64,000 bases of DNA from Cycas panzhihuaensis (Eukaryota; Cycadophyta). Every line of letters starts with the position of its first letter. Position 1 is the first letter of the stretch. Under the pieces are notes generated by a model. It saw only the letters and a list, made by a program, of their open reading frames with translations, was not told the origin of the DNA and made no database searches. The stretch covers positions 170,197,741-170,261,740 of the forward strand of contig CM041465.1 of assembly GCA_023213395.1 (NCBI GenBank), in the 5' to 3' direction. Below are positions 11,632 through 23,879 of this stretch, piece after piece. Position numbers and translations under genes: made by a program.

Positions 11632-12239
11632 ATTTTTAGCATTATATATCTTCATCAAGGTAAAAGGATTTCTTGTATTAAAGAAGAAAGTCATTTTCTT
11701 GCTCAAGTTTGTAGTTATTCATTTGAAAAACCAAAAGCTTAAGAATTCTTTATTTTTTATCATCAAAGTTTCATTTCAAATTTACATAGTTTAACAGATC
11801 TTAGTTACATTCAAGATTTGCTCATATATTCATTATATTTTAAAGTTTATTTGAAATTATACCATGTAAGGTTATCAATTATTCTAAATGCATACACTTA
11901 TTGAAAGTATTTTTTTTTCAATATTAAAAAGATCACTTACTTATTGCACTTATAAATGTTGCATCCAGTGGTAATACGATTTACTTTCAAAGGGATTACA
12001 TTTTTTTAAAGTGATTACTTGCATATTTCTTTTAAAGAGTATATTTAAAGTAATATATTTTACATTTATTAATTTATTGAGTTCTTTCATTCCTTCTAAA
12101 GGCGTATATTTTTTGGAGAAGTATAAAAAGTTCACTTAATAAAAGCATATTCTTTTTCTTATATACTAAAGTTTTCAATACAAATAGTAATCAATCTAAA
12201 TAAAATACAATTCCCTATATTTGATAACCATAATTTTTC
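8389..12239 (+). other. Long noncoding leader
   Basis: AT-rich sequence with many stops in all frames. A small open frame at 9737-9961 has no recognised motif. Many blocks match the reverse complement of 55798-63343. Examples: 11100-11280 with about 61100-61260; 11395-11560 with 57790-57955; 11640-11900 with 57480-57720; 10190-10400 with about 61560-61760. This is the 5' leader between primer site and gag in both elements. What it does is unknown; a leader this long may hold promoter, packaging or intron-like signals. Confidence 0.7.
11586..11626. repeat. (TA)n microsatellite
   Basis: About 20 uninterrupted TA units inside the leader. The homologous position in the inverted copy (about 57728-57740) has a much shorter TA run, so it has expanded here. 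Confidence 0.95.
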
Positions 12240-12850
12240 ATAATGCCATAAAACAATGCAAAATTATTTTATTACAAATAATCTTTAGAAATACTTTCAA
12301 GATGGATATAACCTTAATATTAAAGAAGACATTAGAAAAGACAATAAAGCCTTAGCCCTACTATTTTGCATTATAGATGATAATATTTTTTATAAAGTTT
12401 ATGAAATGATAACGTCTAACTCTGTATGGGACACCTTAGATTCTATTTATGGGGGAGACACCCTCAATATAAATGCATTTAACTTTGATATTATTGAGCA
12501 TGTGAGACAAATACTAGTGTAGGTGGATTATGATGGAAAGACCAAGGAGGAAAATTCAAGTCAAATGCATGATCACCTTGTTCTATGTGAAGCTGATCCT
12601 CCATTTAAGGGGGAGAAATCTTATGATATGATATTTACTCACAACACAAAGATTTTATAAGATAAAGTCAAAGTTCCAAGAGATAAAGTTAGAGTTGTAG
12701 CCATTCACATTCATTCAAATCAAGCTACATTTACTTGGAGATGTTTTGAACCAATCAATATTAAAAAGACACACATTACTAAAAGGATGATGCAGGTTAA
12801 TAATGATCAAGCTAAAAGATAAATTTTTAAAGCTTTTTTTAAGTTCAAGT
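12240..12850 (+). pseudogene. Copia-like gag remnant
   Basis: Conceptual translation shows DIRKDNKALALLFCIIDD, ITSNSVWDTLDSIYGG and DYDGKTKEEN, the pattern of the central helical part of copia gag (a charged stretch, then hydrophobic residues, then a W-x-x-L motif). Stops interrupt the frame. It is the only coding trace in the element. The 3' end of gag and everything after it are absent, and the polypurine tract follows directly. Confidence 0.6.
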
Positions 12851-12905
12851 TTCATAGGTTTAAAGAGAAGATAAAGTTATTCATGATGACCATTAAGGAG
12901 GAGAA

Positions 12906-13282
12906 TGTTTGGGATAATGATCATCACTCCACTCCCACCTTTCACACATATGAGTGCACACTTGACTCCTACCTTTTACACATGTGGGTGTACACATGTG
13001 AAGGTAATTCAGGTAAGGTTAAGTTGATTTGAGTTAAGTTATTGAGTTATGTAATATTTTATTATTGTTTAAATTTTAAGGGTTGAGGAGTTTTCCTCCT
13101 CCCCCAAACTATATATTTAGAGGGGTGTGCAACCTTGGTGTCTTTAAACACCACCTATTATGGAAATTTACTATGTACTCTTTCAAAGAAGGATTGAATA
13201 CAAAGGCTTATGTGTTTATGCAACAATATTTTTTATTATTTGATTATGCTATACTCTATCTCCATCATGATATAATCCTTCA
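12906..13282 (+). repeat. 3' LTR (377 bp)
   Basis: Begins TGTTTGGGATAATG after the purine-rich AAGGAGGAGAA and ends CCTTCA. Same length as the 5' copy, differing by scattered substitutions, which points to an old insertion. Confidence 0.85.
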
Positions 13283-13335
13283 CAAAATTCATATGTTCTA
13301 TTATTTTTTTAGCCTTGCTTTCAATCATTAATAGT

Positions 13336-13866
13336 TATTAGAATAAAGTTATTATAATATTACTTTTATAAACTCTCTTTATTAACCTTAATATATTAAT
13401 ACCTAATTATGTAAAGTTTGTTGAAATAACAAACTGCTCACTTCAATGAGCTTTTCTATATCCTTAAAAGTCTCCTCTTAGATTCTTAGAGGCTGGTCTG
13501 TCTACTTATCTATTTGGTTACTATCCATAGGTAGTTAGGTATAATATCTTAACTAGATGAGCATGGTACACACAAATAAAGAGGTGACTGACTAGGTTTT
13601 CCTTCCTTGAAGAAAATGCTAAACCTTAAACCAGATTCAGAGAGAGGGTAATATCCTCATCTAAACATATAACATATATTTATTTTATTAATATATATTT
13701 ATATTTCTAATGTGGTTTTTCATCCCTTAATGGGGTTTTCCACCTGTCTACATTCTATGTTATTTGTTATTTGATATTCAGTGCATTTTACACTTAAATT
13801 ATTTAGATGTTAATTTATTTTTAATATTATTAACTTATGCTAATATTATTAACCCTATCTACAACA
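13336..13866 (+). repeat. 5' LTR of copia element (531 bp)
   Basis: Matches 19311-19843. It starts TATTAGAATA (TG mutated to TA) and ends CTACAACA. A duplex CATCCCTTAATGGGGTTTTCC segment near 13720 resembles the conserved U5 region of plant copia LTRs. Confidence 0.9.
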
Positions 13867-13881
13867 TGGTATCAAGGACTC
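13867..13881 (+). other. Primer binding site
   Basis: TGGTATCAAGGACT directly follows the LTR. The first eight bases match the initiator-Met-tRNA site; the next bases differ from the usual AGAGC. Confidence 0.7.
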
Positions 13882-15179
13882 CAGAGGAAACAAATAGTTG
13901 CCAATGTTGAAAACCCTAACTAAACAATCATTGACGGTGAAGATACTAGGAAAATAATTGCCCATGGTAAAGATACCAGCTGAACAGTCACTAACGACAA
14001 AGATCCCTGACAAACTAGACCACAACCATGTTGAAGACCCCAACCACAGTAAAGACCCTAGCTACCATTCCAATAAGAACCTACAAATATGAAGCAATAA
14101 TAACTGAAAACCATAATCAGGAGAGTTAACCTTCTGGTAGATGCAAAAAGCAACTATCAATATGATCTATTTAAAATATAATTCAGATCTGCCGCCCATA
14201 TTTCTTAAATATAATTCTTTATTTTTTTAAATGTTTATTAAATCAAACAAAATATAATTATTATCATAAGTCTATTAGCACCCCTCTTGATGGTCAACAC
14301 CCTAGTCACTTAAGTCTCCCACATGACCTCAGTCCAATTCCATAAAGGGGCTTGACCCTTACTTAGGTTATTTTTTTAATTAATTTTCTCTCAAAGGGTG
14401 TACCTATGCCTTTTTGCTTATAACTTTCACATACAGAGTTAAAATTCCATTTTGGAAGAAACATCAGATTCTTAACTAAGATACAAATATTTTGACTAGT
14501 CTTTCAAGTCTTTTGGATGCCATTTTAATCTATAGATCTTCACTCGAAGTTAAGTCTTCTACTCAACCTGGTAAGCTCAGGTACGTGCCTCTAACTTAGA
14601 AATTTTCTTTCACACTTCTTTAATATTATTACCTTCATCTAATATATATTTTAAATATATCAAGTACCTACATTATTTCCTTAAAATATTCATCATGATG
14701 TTATTAAGTCATTATTTTACTTTATTATGTAACTGATGTTATAAAACATGTAAACACTTAATTTTTGATTTAATTCACTAATATATAACTATCATATACT
14801 TAATTATTTTTTCTCTCTTAATTATTTCATTAAAAATATTACAATTCTTGATCAATGATTATTAAATCCTTAATGTTAATGAAATTTTATATGTTAATGG
14901 TAAATAAACTTAAAGTTTACCTTTAAAATGTTTCATGTCTATCATTGAGTTTATTATTGTGATCTATTTTATTTGTTAATTTATCTATAGTTAACCTATC
15001 CTAATCTCTTCCATTTCTTCTTTAAGAGGATCTTTAATTGTCATTTATCCCCAATATGACACTCATATTGGGGATAATTCCCTGTGTACCAATTCTAATA
15101 TTAACCAACTCAAATTATGCTATTTGTAAAAATAGAATATCCCATTAGCTTAAATAACAAAAGCTCTGGTGATATGTCA
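13882..15179 (+). other. Leader of copia element
   Basis: About 1.3 kb between primer site and the first gag-like sequence. AT-rich with no coding motif. Short ACCA/GACC-rich direct repeats occur at about 13900-14050. Confidence 0.5.
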
Positions 15180-16034
15180 CAGGTGAGTTTGTAAAACCTA
15201 AAGACGAAACATCAGAAGCTTATATAGTCTATTTGATGAACTATGGTGGAGTCTTAGGCACCATCCTAACCTCACTTTTCCAAGATATTAGTAGGCAATT
15301 CTTTGATACAAATAATCTTGCCATTATCTGGAAACCTCTAAAAGAGAAGTATGACAAGGTTGGCACACAATAGTTAGTTATCCTAGAACAACAAATGCAC
15401 GATTTAAATTATGAATATTTCCTAAAGTTGAATATTTTTTATCAAAATTTCAACTCATTAAGAAAGATCTAGTAAATTATATTAAATCTTCCACAAAAGT
15501 AGGTGATAAAGTGGTCACTATAGCACATGCTAAAGATGACAATACACTCGTTTGTCTTGTAATTAATAAACTTCTAAAATATTTTAATCTTTTTAAAATT
15601 GCTAGACAAAAAGTAGGACATCCATTGATTACCTTCGATTAACTGATGAATCAACTAATTAAACATCAAAACATGTTGATTCAGACCAGACAACTAAAAG
15701 ATTCTTCATAGGCTCTATTCTCGAAATCACAACTAATTACTAAACCTAAACATCAAGATAACTATTAAAATAATTATCATAACCATATAAAATTATAAAA
15801 ACCTCACAAAAGGTCATTTACTCCAAACAATCCTCATCTTAACACTGAGTATTATGGATTACCTAAATCATAGAATACCTCTAAATAATTATTCTAAAAA
15901 AAGAATGCTGTCAATACTAATCCTAATCAGAACATTAGATGTATGTATTGTTATAAAAAAGAATATACTATTGATTTCTATAAGAATAAAATTACCTATG
16001 AAGCATGGAAACCTTCTAAGGGGATAAGATCATA
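15180..16034 (+). pseudogene. Copia gag relic
   Basis: The relic includes a conserved helical stretch around LKEKYDKVG (about 15330-15365) and, near 15946-16000, a degraded zinc knuckle reading CMYCYKKEYTIDFYK. In the last motif the first two Cys of CX2CX4HX4C remain, while the His and last Cys are lost. Multiple stops and frame changes occur. It is followed by protease without a clear boundary, as expected for a single copia polyprotein. Confidence 0.7.
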
Positions 16035-16059
16035 ATCCCATAATTCGTATAATTCCCTA

Positions 16060-16314
16060 ATGGCTTCCACATTAGCTTTTTCAGCACTAACTATTCAACC
16101 ACCTTTATGGATTCTCAATTCTGGTGCCTCCCATCACATGATAGGACACCAAGAATACCTTACTTCATACCAATCTATTTCAAACACTAAAGAAGATATC
16201 TCTTTTGGAATCAGATCTCAATTTAGAGTCAAAGAAACATGTGATGTTATCCTGAAAGATAGTTTAACTAAGGATGCATTCTATGTTCCTAGCTTATTAC
16301 CTAATCTTCTATGA
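16060..16314 (+). pseudogene. Copia protease fragment
   Basis: The frame contains WILNSGASHHM, the copia aspartic protease motif in which the catalytic Asp (normally D-S-G-A) has become Asn. It is followed by the expected hydrophobic strand and a segment ending AFYVPSLLPNLL, the standard lead into the gag-pre-integrase domain. The frame stops just after this point. Confidence 0.8.
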
Positions 16315-17640
16315 GTATATCAAATCTACTAGAAAGATCTCATTGTAGATTTCTAGAAAGATACATTTATTATCAAACAACCATCAAATAAATTTAAATA
16401 AATTAACTTAAGACCTACAGATCACAAAACAAGTCTTTACAACTTAACAAATCTACAGCATTCTAAAACAAAACCTTTTAGTACCTTTATAGCCAAATTT
16501 GACCTAGTCAATAAGCTTTAGCATGCTTGATTTAGCCATACGAATCATGGAAAACTCCAATATATATGTAAGCATGATATGGGTCATGGCTTACCTACAT
16601 TAAAAACTGTCTATAGTGTTTGTGAAGCCTACGTCACACGCAAATAACACATGGACCTTTTTCTAAATCATACTACCTTTTAAGTAAAAGTCTCACTTAA
16701 ACTTATTCACTCTAATATTTGTGGACCATTCCAAGTACCTTTGTACTCTAAAAGTAGATATTTTGTCACGTTTATTTATGATTTCTTTAAAAAATGTTAG
16801 GTATACATGCTAGAAACAAGAAGTCAAGTATTTGACATCTTTATTAAATTTAAGACCTTAGTTGAAAACTAAAGAAACTTCAAAATCAAAATCTTTAGAA
16901 TAGATAATGCTAAGGAATATTTAATTAATAATTTTACTAATTATTACAAAAAGCATGGAATATAACTTTAACATTCTACAACATATACTCCTCAATAAAA
17001 TGATGTTGCTAAATATAAAAACCGTATACTTATTGAGATGATCAAATACATGTTCCATGCAAAAGGTCTCGACTTAAAGTTATGAGCAGAAGCTATTACT
17101 TGATCCAACTATTTATTAAATTATTTACCATGTAAATCTCTACGAGAATGTAAATGGTCTAGCATAAACATTCTGTTAAGCATTTAAGAATCTTTGGCAG
17201 CATTGTCTGGGGACATGTTCCTAAAGAAAAATGACATAAACTTGATCCTAAAAGTGTTAAATATATCTTTATTGGTTACAGTGAAGAAAGCAAAGCATAT
17301 AGACTTATAAATCTATCTATGCATAAAATTTTAATTCTACATGATGTTATACTTGATGAAAAAGGTTCTTCATCAAAAACTTCTTATGTCGAACTACCTG
17401 TTGAAGACTTGCTAACTAATACTCACTTAATTATTTTCAGTGATATTCAAGCTAATTCTAAATCAATTGAGTCCTTATCTACTCAAATCCAAAATTAGAC
17501 TTTAAATGAACAAACTACCTCAACCTCATCTAGTCAGCCTAATTTACCAAAATAATAGCCTAACAATAGTAAACAACTTGTTTGGGCTCAGAAAAATCTT
17601 TTTAATTCTAGTTGTAATGCTCGTAATCCTTTGGATACTA
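16315..17640 (+). pseudogene. Copia integrase relic
   Basis: Traces in order are a pre-integrase segment near 16530, a segment equivalent to D-x-C-G-P around 16700-16735 (ending ICGPFQVP), a IDNAKEY block (about 16900, the second catalytic Asp), and TPQ*ND at about 16990, equivalent to the third-residue block. The downstream SIGYSEESKAYRL-like segment near 17270 belongs to the end of the integrase domain. Many stops are present. Confidence 0.7.
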
Positions 17641-18480
17641 GAAGAACTTATTACCAAAAACTACAAGCTAATTTTGCTGTAATAACTAAAATCATGGCTA
17701 ATAATGATCCCAAAACTTTCAAAGAAAAAAGTAACAATCCCATATGATAACAAGCCATGCTAATTAAAATAGATGCTCTTAAAAATAACTTAACTTGGGA
17801 TTTAGTTACTCTACCTCTTGGAAAGAACATAGTATATTGTAAATGGGTTTATCGAACAAAGTTTAACTCTAAAGGAGTAATTAAAAAACACAAAGCCCAT
17901 TTAGTAGCAAAAGGTTTTTCACAAATTGACAGTATTGATTATATTAAAACCTTTGCTCCTATAGCTAAAATTAATACCATTAAAACTATCATAGCTCTTG
18001 CAGCAAAATTTAGTTAGGAAATTCATTAAATGGATGTTAAAAGTGTAGTTTTAAATGATGATCTTAAAGAAGAAATTTATATGAAACAGCCTCCTAGTTT
18101 CATAGATAATCCTAATATAGTACATAAATTAAAAAAATCATTATATACTTTAAAATAAGCTCCTTGAGCTTGGTATACCAAAATTGATGATTATCTTCTA
18201 TAAAATAGATATGTTAAGTTCATCACTGATCCCAATATTTATTTTCAAAGATAAGACAAGAATATCACCATTCTAATTCTTTATGTAGATGATATCATAA
18301 TAATTGATTCTTTACTCTCTAAAATCTCTAATTAAAATCAATCTTAATGAACAAGTTTGAAATGTCAGACTTAGGTCTATTACACTACTTTTTAGGTTTG
18401 TAAATTTGTTAATTAGATTCAAAAATTACTATTTCTCAACCAAAATATATCATTGAACTAATAAAAAGGACAATTCTAAG
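17641..18480 (+). pseudogene. Copia reverse transcriptase relic
   Basis: The longest open part (17757-18017) covers NNLTWDLVTLPLGKN, CKWVYRTKFNSKG, HLVAKGFSQ and YIKTFAPIAK, all hallmark blocks of copia RT. After a stop the frame continues with MDVKSVVLNDDLKEEIYM (AFLNG changed to VVLND) and, at about 18281-18295, LYVDDIII, where the catalytic YVDD is still intact. The reading frame is otherwise full of stops. Confidence 0.85.
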
Positions 18481-19170
18481 CTAGCCCCCACACCTCTACA
18501 ATCAAGCATAAAATTAATGATTGATTGCCATTCTCCATTATATGATCCTACCTTATATCATCCACTAATAGGAAGTTTAAATTATTTAACTCATACTTAT
18601 CAAGATATATCCTTTGCTATTGCTCTATGTTCTAGATTTATATAAAAATCTCACAAATCACATTGGAAAGCAACAAAGCATATCTTACAATATCTTCCAA
18701 GTACAATATGTAGCGCTCTAACATATAATGTTTATACTACTAACTTAAAATTAACAAGATACATAGATTCTAATTAGGTAGGTGACTCAGATGATAGAAA
18801 ATCCATTACTGGTTACATCTTCTTTCTTTATTCTTCACCTATTAATTGGTCAAGCAAGAAAATGTAAACATTAGCTTTGTCTACAATGGAAGCTAAATAT
18901 CAAGCACTCGTTGAGTCAAGTAAAGAAGCACTATGAATAAAATCCTTGCTAAGTGAACTCAGTTTATTTCCTAACTCTTCCATTAAAATTAGCGTTGACA
19001 ATCAAGGTGTTATATTTATTGCTACTAATCCTATTACTCACTCTCGAACTAAACATATAGAATTGTATCAACATTTTATTTGTAATCTTGTTCATGATAA
19101 TATTATTAACTTGTTTTATTATCCAATAGATATGCAAATTACATATATTCTTATAAGACCATTATCATAA
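18481..19170 (+). pseudogene. Copia RNase H relic
   Basis: Upstream blocks include YHPLIGSLNYL and a DSN*VGDSDDRKSITGYIF-like segment (about 18765-18820) holding the first catalytic Asp. MEAKYQALVESSKEAL (about 18885) holds the catalytic Glu. The open frame at 18946-19170 includes VDNQGVIFIATNP and RTKHIELYQHF, the closing blocks of copia RNase H. A stop splits the domain at about 18935. Confidence 0.85.
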
Positions 19171-19310
19171 GTGAAATTTAACAAACTATAAGAATTATTA
19201 AAGATTGAAGAAATCTTCATCAAAAGGGGGTCATCATGTTGAATTCTTCTTCTATCTTCTTTCTCATATCTTTTATATTCTATTGTATAAAACATAACAT
19301 TAAAGGGGGA

Positions 19311-19843
19311 TGTTAGAATAAAGTTATTGTAATGTTACTTTTGTAAACTCTCTTCATTAACCTTAATATATTAACATCTAATTATGTAAAGTTTATTAAA
19401 ATAACAAACTTCTCACTTCAATAAACTTTTCTATCTCCTTAAAAGTCTCCTTCTAGATTCTTGGAAGTTGGTCTATCTACATATCTATTAGGTTGTTATC
19501 CATAGGTAGTTAGGTATAATATCTTAGCTAGATGAATATGGTATATATAAATGAAGAGGAGGTTGACCAAGTTTTCCTTCCTTGAAGAAAATACTGAACC
19601 TTAAACTAAATTCAGTGAGAGAGGATAAGATCCTCATCTAAACCTATAATGTATATTTATTTTATTAATATACATTTATATTTATAAGGTGGTTTTTCAT
19701 CCCTTAATGGGGTTTTCCACCTATTTATATTTTGTGTTTTTTATTATTTGATTTTCAGTGTATTTTACATTTAAATTATTTGGATGCTAATTTATTTTTA
19801 GTATTATTAACTTGTGCTAATATTATTAACCCTCTCTCCAACA
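19311..19843 (+). repeat. 3' LTR of copia element (533 bp)
   Basis: Starts TGTTAGAATA after the polypurine tract AAAGGGGGA and ends TCTCCAACA. It is followed by the target duplication ATAGC. Confidence 0.95.
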
Positions 19844-19849
19844 ATAGCA

Positions 19850-20260
19850 CTCCAAAAATTCATCTGTTAATCAGCTAAAATTATGATATAAATCATGCTC
19901 TAAAACTTAATTATTTATGAACCTAAAGTATGACAATCAAGCTCCAAAACTTTGACTATTAATAAGCCTAAACTATGGTAGCCTTTAAGCTTTGAAATCC
20001 ATCATGTATTAATAAGCTCATAAACTATGATAGTCTATCCCTTATGCTCCAGCATGGGACCTTACCTCTAAAGCATGGTTAATGAGGTTAAACTATGACT
20101 ACTATTTCTTAATCCCCATCCAATTTATAAGCATCTTTGGCACTACCATCGATCGACTACATTTTAATCCCCATCTAGTTCATGGGTATTCTTGTGGTAG
20201 TGTGTTTTTAAGCCCCGTTTATTTGATGGGTATTTTAGTAACATTCTTAATCTAACATTA
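19850..20260. repeat. Degenerate short tandem repeats
   Basis: Two kinds of loosely repeated phrase are visible. The first, at 19870-20100, alternates AAACTATGRTAG-like and AAGCTCYAAAA-like blocks about every 60-70 bp. The second, at about 20110-20240, has three blocks with CCCCATCYA...CATGGGTATT-like pairs. CACTACCA (20141-20148) and TGGTAGTG form an inverted pair about 60 bp apart. No gene is present. Confidence 0.45.
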
Positions 20261-22440
20261 TAGTAAAATTAGGATTTATTCTTAACTTAGCTTTGGTTAT
20301 TTTTAGACTAGTTGAATTCCTATTACACTTTTTTATCATCTATATAATCATCACTCAATTCCTTTTCTTATCAATTTTGAAAGACATCTACTTATGAAAC
20401 ATTACCACCTCTCACCATCTTGCTTCTATCTCAAAGTAGGTGCTTCAGGTGTCAAGTGGACAAATGTTTCAATAAAATCTAACCTTCCATTAATTTCCAT
20501 TTATTTTAATGATTATTTTATTTGATTATAAATGTATTGGTTTGATTAAAAGAGATTGTATTCACTGTATAAAATATCATATTATGCTTTTGATTAAATT
20601 AGATCTGATTTTGGTGAATCTGAATGCAAATGATAAATGATGATTAATAATTGGATGATGATGAATGTATTATTATATCTCCAATATGTTAATAAATAAA
20701 ATCTATAGCAACAAATCTTTTTCTATATCCATTTTGACCCACTTTTCCTTTTAATTCACTTCTTTTTATGTCTTTTCCTCTTAATTTTATATTTTTATTA
20801 TCAATTTATGGAGTTTTTGGGCCTTTTCTTAATTAATCATCTCTTCTAGGTTGTCTTGATCATTATATGTAAATATTTTTTAAGTTATACATGCCATTTT
20901 CTTTCTAATTTTGCATGCCACCATCTAGATTGGATGTGATCATCCTCTCTTTTCTCTAAAATCCCATAGACATGAGAGAACTAGTAGTTGTTACATCTTT
21001 TAGCAAGAAAAGAAGTGAAAAAATAGAGGATGAAGAGAGAAGAGGCTTGAATATTTTGAAAGTACTGCTGAAATTCTTTTTTCTAAGATTTGCTAAAATG
21101 TTTATATTTTATAAAGTCTTCATATGAGCTCTAACTCTCTTATTAGAAGATTGGTAATATTCTTCCACCACTCTTTTACTCATATTTTGAAGGATTGATG
21201 GCCATATTATACCTTCTTTATGCTATCTTCTCTATCTTAGCTCTAGTTCTTATTCTGATTTCTATTTCTTTGAAAAGGTTAGTCCTTTGTAGGATTTTTA
21301 AGGGTTCATTATAATAAAGATATATCTTCCTCATCATCATTATTATATAGCTTTTCCCTCCCATTCTCTATAGCAGTCAAGTTTTTCAAGAGATATTTTA
21401 TCTCATCCCTCTTGTTTTGGTCCCAATTTTGTAATATCTTTATAATTTCTCCTTTTCGTTGCCTGCTTTAAAAGGAAAATTGATGAAAGATTGGTTAAAA
21501 AAAAAGAAGATTACTATCATAAGGCACAACTATGGTGATTTTCATTGAGAAATTTTGTGGTTATTTGGTATGGTTTCCTCGATTCTTCACTCTTTCTTTC
21601 CTTTTACAAAAGAGCACACAAATGAAAAGAAAAAAAAGAATAGGATTTGCATGTCCTTATTATTGCTTCTTTTACAAGAGATGGAATGCATTTATCGATT
21701 TTTTTAGTCACATGTTGTTAAAATGAATGTTTGTTCTTTTTATGCTCTTATGTTTGAGCTCTTAATGGATCATATAAGTGAATTTAAACTTTCATGTTGA
21801 TTTTACATCTTACATATTATCTTTCATGGGTTATACAAATTGATTTTAAGCATACATGTGAATTGTAAATCTTGCATATTAATTTTTTAGCCTTTCATAC
21901 TATATTTTATGATTTATACTCTTGGTTTGAAATCATTCCATGGTTAAAAACATTATAAACTTCATAAAAAATCATGCATATAAAGGGAAGGACTTAAAAA
22001 TAATCTTTATGCATCCTCAACATCCATTATTCAGATATGTATAAAAGTTTCTTTTATAAAATTTATTTTATATCTTTTCATTTTAGATTGAAACTTGTTA
22101 AAAGGATTTAGGAAAATGTTTTTTTTGACCTTTTTGTTTCTTAGTTTTGGAATTTTTTTTTTTTTTTTTTAAGTGTAATTTCCTTTTGATTTAGTGTAAT
22201 TCTTTTAAGCTTTATTTGTTGTTTTTCTTTCCATGCAAATTGGTTTGTGAGTGTATGACCATATGATATGGATATCTTTCTTTTCTTTAAATAAACTAAA
22301 AAAAGTTAGAAAGAAAGAAATGAGACATAAAACAAAAATATTGTTAGTGTAGCTCTGAACTCAAATCTCCTTTACCTATTTACTTGGGCTAGGATATTCT
22401 TTTATGGAGTCATTACCACATATTTTAGCCTCTTACTCAT
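20261..22440. other. AT-rich region, no gene recognised
   Basis: Old noncoding sequence. The only simple feature is an 18-base T run at 22153-22170. The short open frame at 21532-21726 has no recognisable motif. Confidence 0.4.
22153..22170. repeat. Poly(T) tract, 18 bases
   Basis: Uninterrupted T run. It lies about 500 bp upstream of the first recognisable coding trace of the next copia element. Confidence 0.85.
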
Positions 22441-22679
22441 TTAAGTTCACTTTTAATTACAAAACATGAATAAATAAAGGCTCATTCTTAGGAGTTGGTA
22501 AAAGTTGGTTTTAAGGCTCCTTTTAAGGTAATATATCCTTTTTTATTCAATAAAAATAGAAGAAATATAAAGATATTCAGAGGTACTCAACCTGGACTAA
22601 TTTCTAAATAACCAATTATTACCACTAAGAGAGTGCAGGATAATTTTTAGGTGTTTAAGAAATTCATATCTCAAAGAAT

Positions 22680-23640
22680 TCTTATGCTTTTATCACTAGT
22701 GCAGACAACAAGAGTAAATTGGCATGAACGATTAGGTTATCTTAACTATAGAGGTATCAACCCGATGAAGAGATTGTAAATGGTGGTAGGGTTTCCATGT
22801 GTTGCTTTCTTAGATGGAATATATGAAGGATGTACATATGGAAAGCATCATTATTATCTATTTGTCAAAGATTATGGTTGAAGAGCAAAGGAAAAGCTAG
22901 AACTTTTCCATACTGACTTGATAGGTCCATTATCCAATCCTTTTATTTTAGGTGCTCAATATGTTCTTGTGTTTATATATGATTTTAGTAGGAAAGCCCT
23001 GATATTCTTTTTAAAGAATAAGTATGATGTGTTTAATAAATTTTGTGAGTGAAAAAATTATGTTAAAAATGAGTATGACAAAAAAATAGAGATATTAACT
23101 AGTGATAATAGAAAGGAATATAATAAAAATACCTTTAAACAATTTTGGCCTAATTATGGTATTAAACAAGAGTTGATTATCCCATATACCCCACAGTAAA
23201 ATGGTGTTGTAGAAAGAATAAACCATAATATGATAGAGATGGCAAGGTGTATGGTGTATTCGAAACATTTGTCATCAATATTTTGAGAAAAAGCTATGTT
23301 GAAAACTATTTATATTCTGAATAGGGTCATATGAAGGTTGTTCATGGCATCACCCCTGAAGAATGTTGGACTAATTAAAAACCTTCTATTAACTATTTTA
23401 AAGTATTTAAGTGTGGTATTTATGTACACATCCATGACGAACATTAAAAGAAGCTAGATTACAAGAGTTTAAAATGCATTTTTGTGGGGTACTTGCAAGA
23501 TGGTAAGGCTTACAAACTTTGAGATCTATAGGGGAAGAAACTTTTGATCAGTTGAGATGTTTAGTTTAACAAGTCATCAATGTGCCATACTGAAAAGACA
23601 TCTGAAGACAAGTTTTATCCTTTGCTTCTTCCTTTTCCTA
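22680..23640 (+). pseudogene. Copia integrase relic (5'-truncated element)
   Basis: The relic begins with the pre-integrase pattern NWHERLGYLNYRGIN (about 22720-22765). It continues with FHTDLIGPLSNPF (first catalytic Asp, about 22908), TSDNRKEYN (second Asp, about 23100) and PYTPQ*NGVVERIN (third residue Glu, about 23185-23225). All three catalytic residues remain, but several stops interrupt the frame. The later KCIFVGYLQDGKAYKL-like segment (about 23475) closes the domain. Upstream gag and protease were not found, so the element is truncated on the left. Confidence 0.8.
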
Positions 23641-23879
23641 ATTAGCCTATCGATAAGTATGTTAAGGAGCCTAACATTATATCATAGATAGAAGTAAGAC
23701 CAAGTGGAATTATCGATAAGGAGCCATTACATAATGAGGCATAAACAACAATCTATGTTCCTTTATAAGTGACGATGACTATTGAAGACTCTTGCATGAT
23801 AATAGAGGAGTTTGTAGATGGTTAAAGAATAAGGATACATTAATCTAGTAAGACTTTTGTGGTGGACACTAACAACTAT

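Larger units (their letters stand above)
7996..13282 (+). mobile_element. Non-autonomous copia-like LTR element with long leader
   Basis: Two 377-bp LTRs enclose about 4.5 kb. Flanking 5-mers are CAAAT (7991-7995) and CAAAA (13283-13287), a target duplication with one mismatch. A primer site follows the first LTR. The interior is almost entirely noncoding: nearly 4 kb of AT-rich leader, then a gag-like remnant, then a purine tract and the 3' LTR. No protease, integrase, RT or RNase H is present, so it must be mobilised in trans. Its leader is homologous, in opposite orientation, to the leader of the copia element at 51253-63696. Confidence 0.8.
13336..19843 (+). mobile_element. Full-length decayed Ty1/copia element
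   Basis: LTRs of 531 and 533 bp flank gag, protease, integrase, RT and RNase H in copia order. Target-site sequences are ATAGT (13331-13335) and ATAGC (19844-19848). A primer site follows the 5' LTR, and AAAGGGGGA precedes the 3' LTR. All genes carry stops. Confidence 0.9.

Noticed and set aside
20141-20205. A CACTA-type DNA transposon suggested by CACTACCA and TGGTAGTG
   Set aside because: The pair is only about 60 bp apart, with no transposase and no 3-bp target duplication seen.
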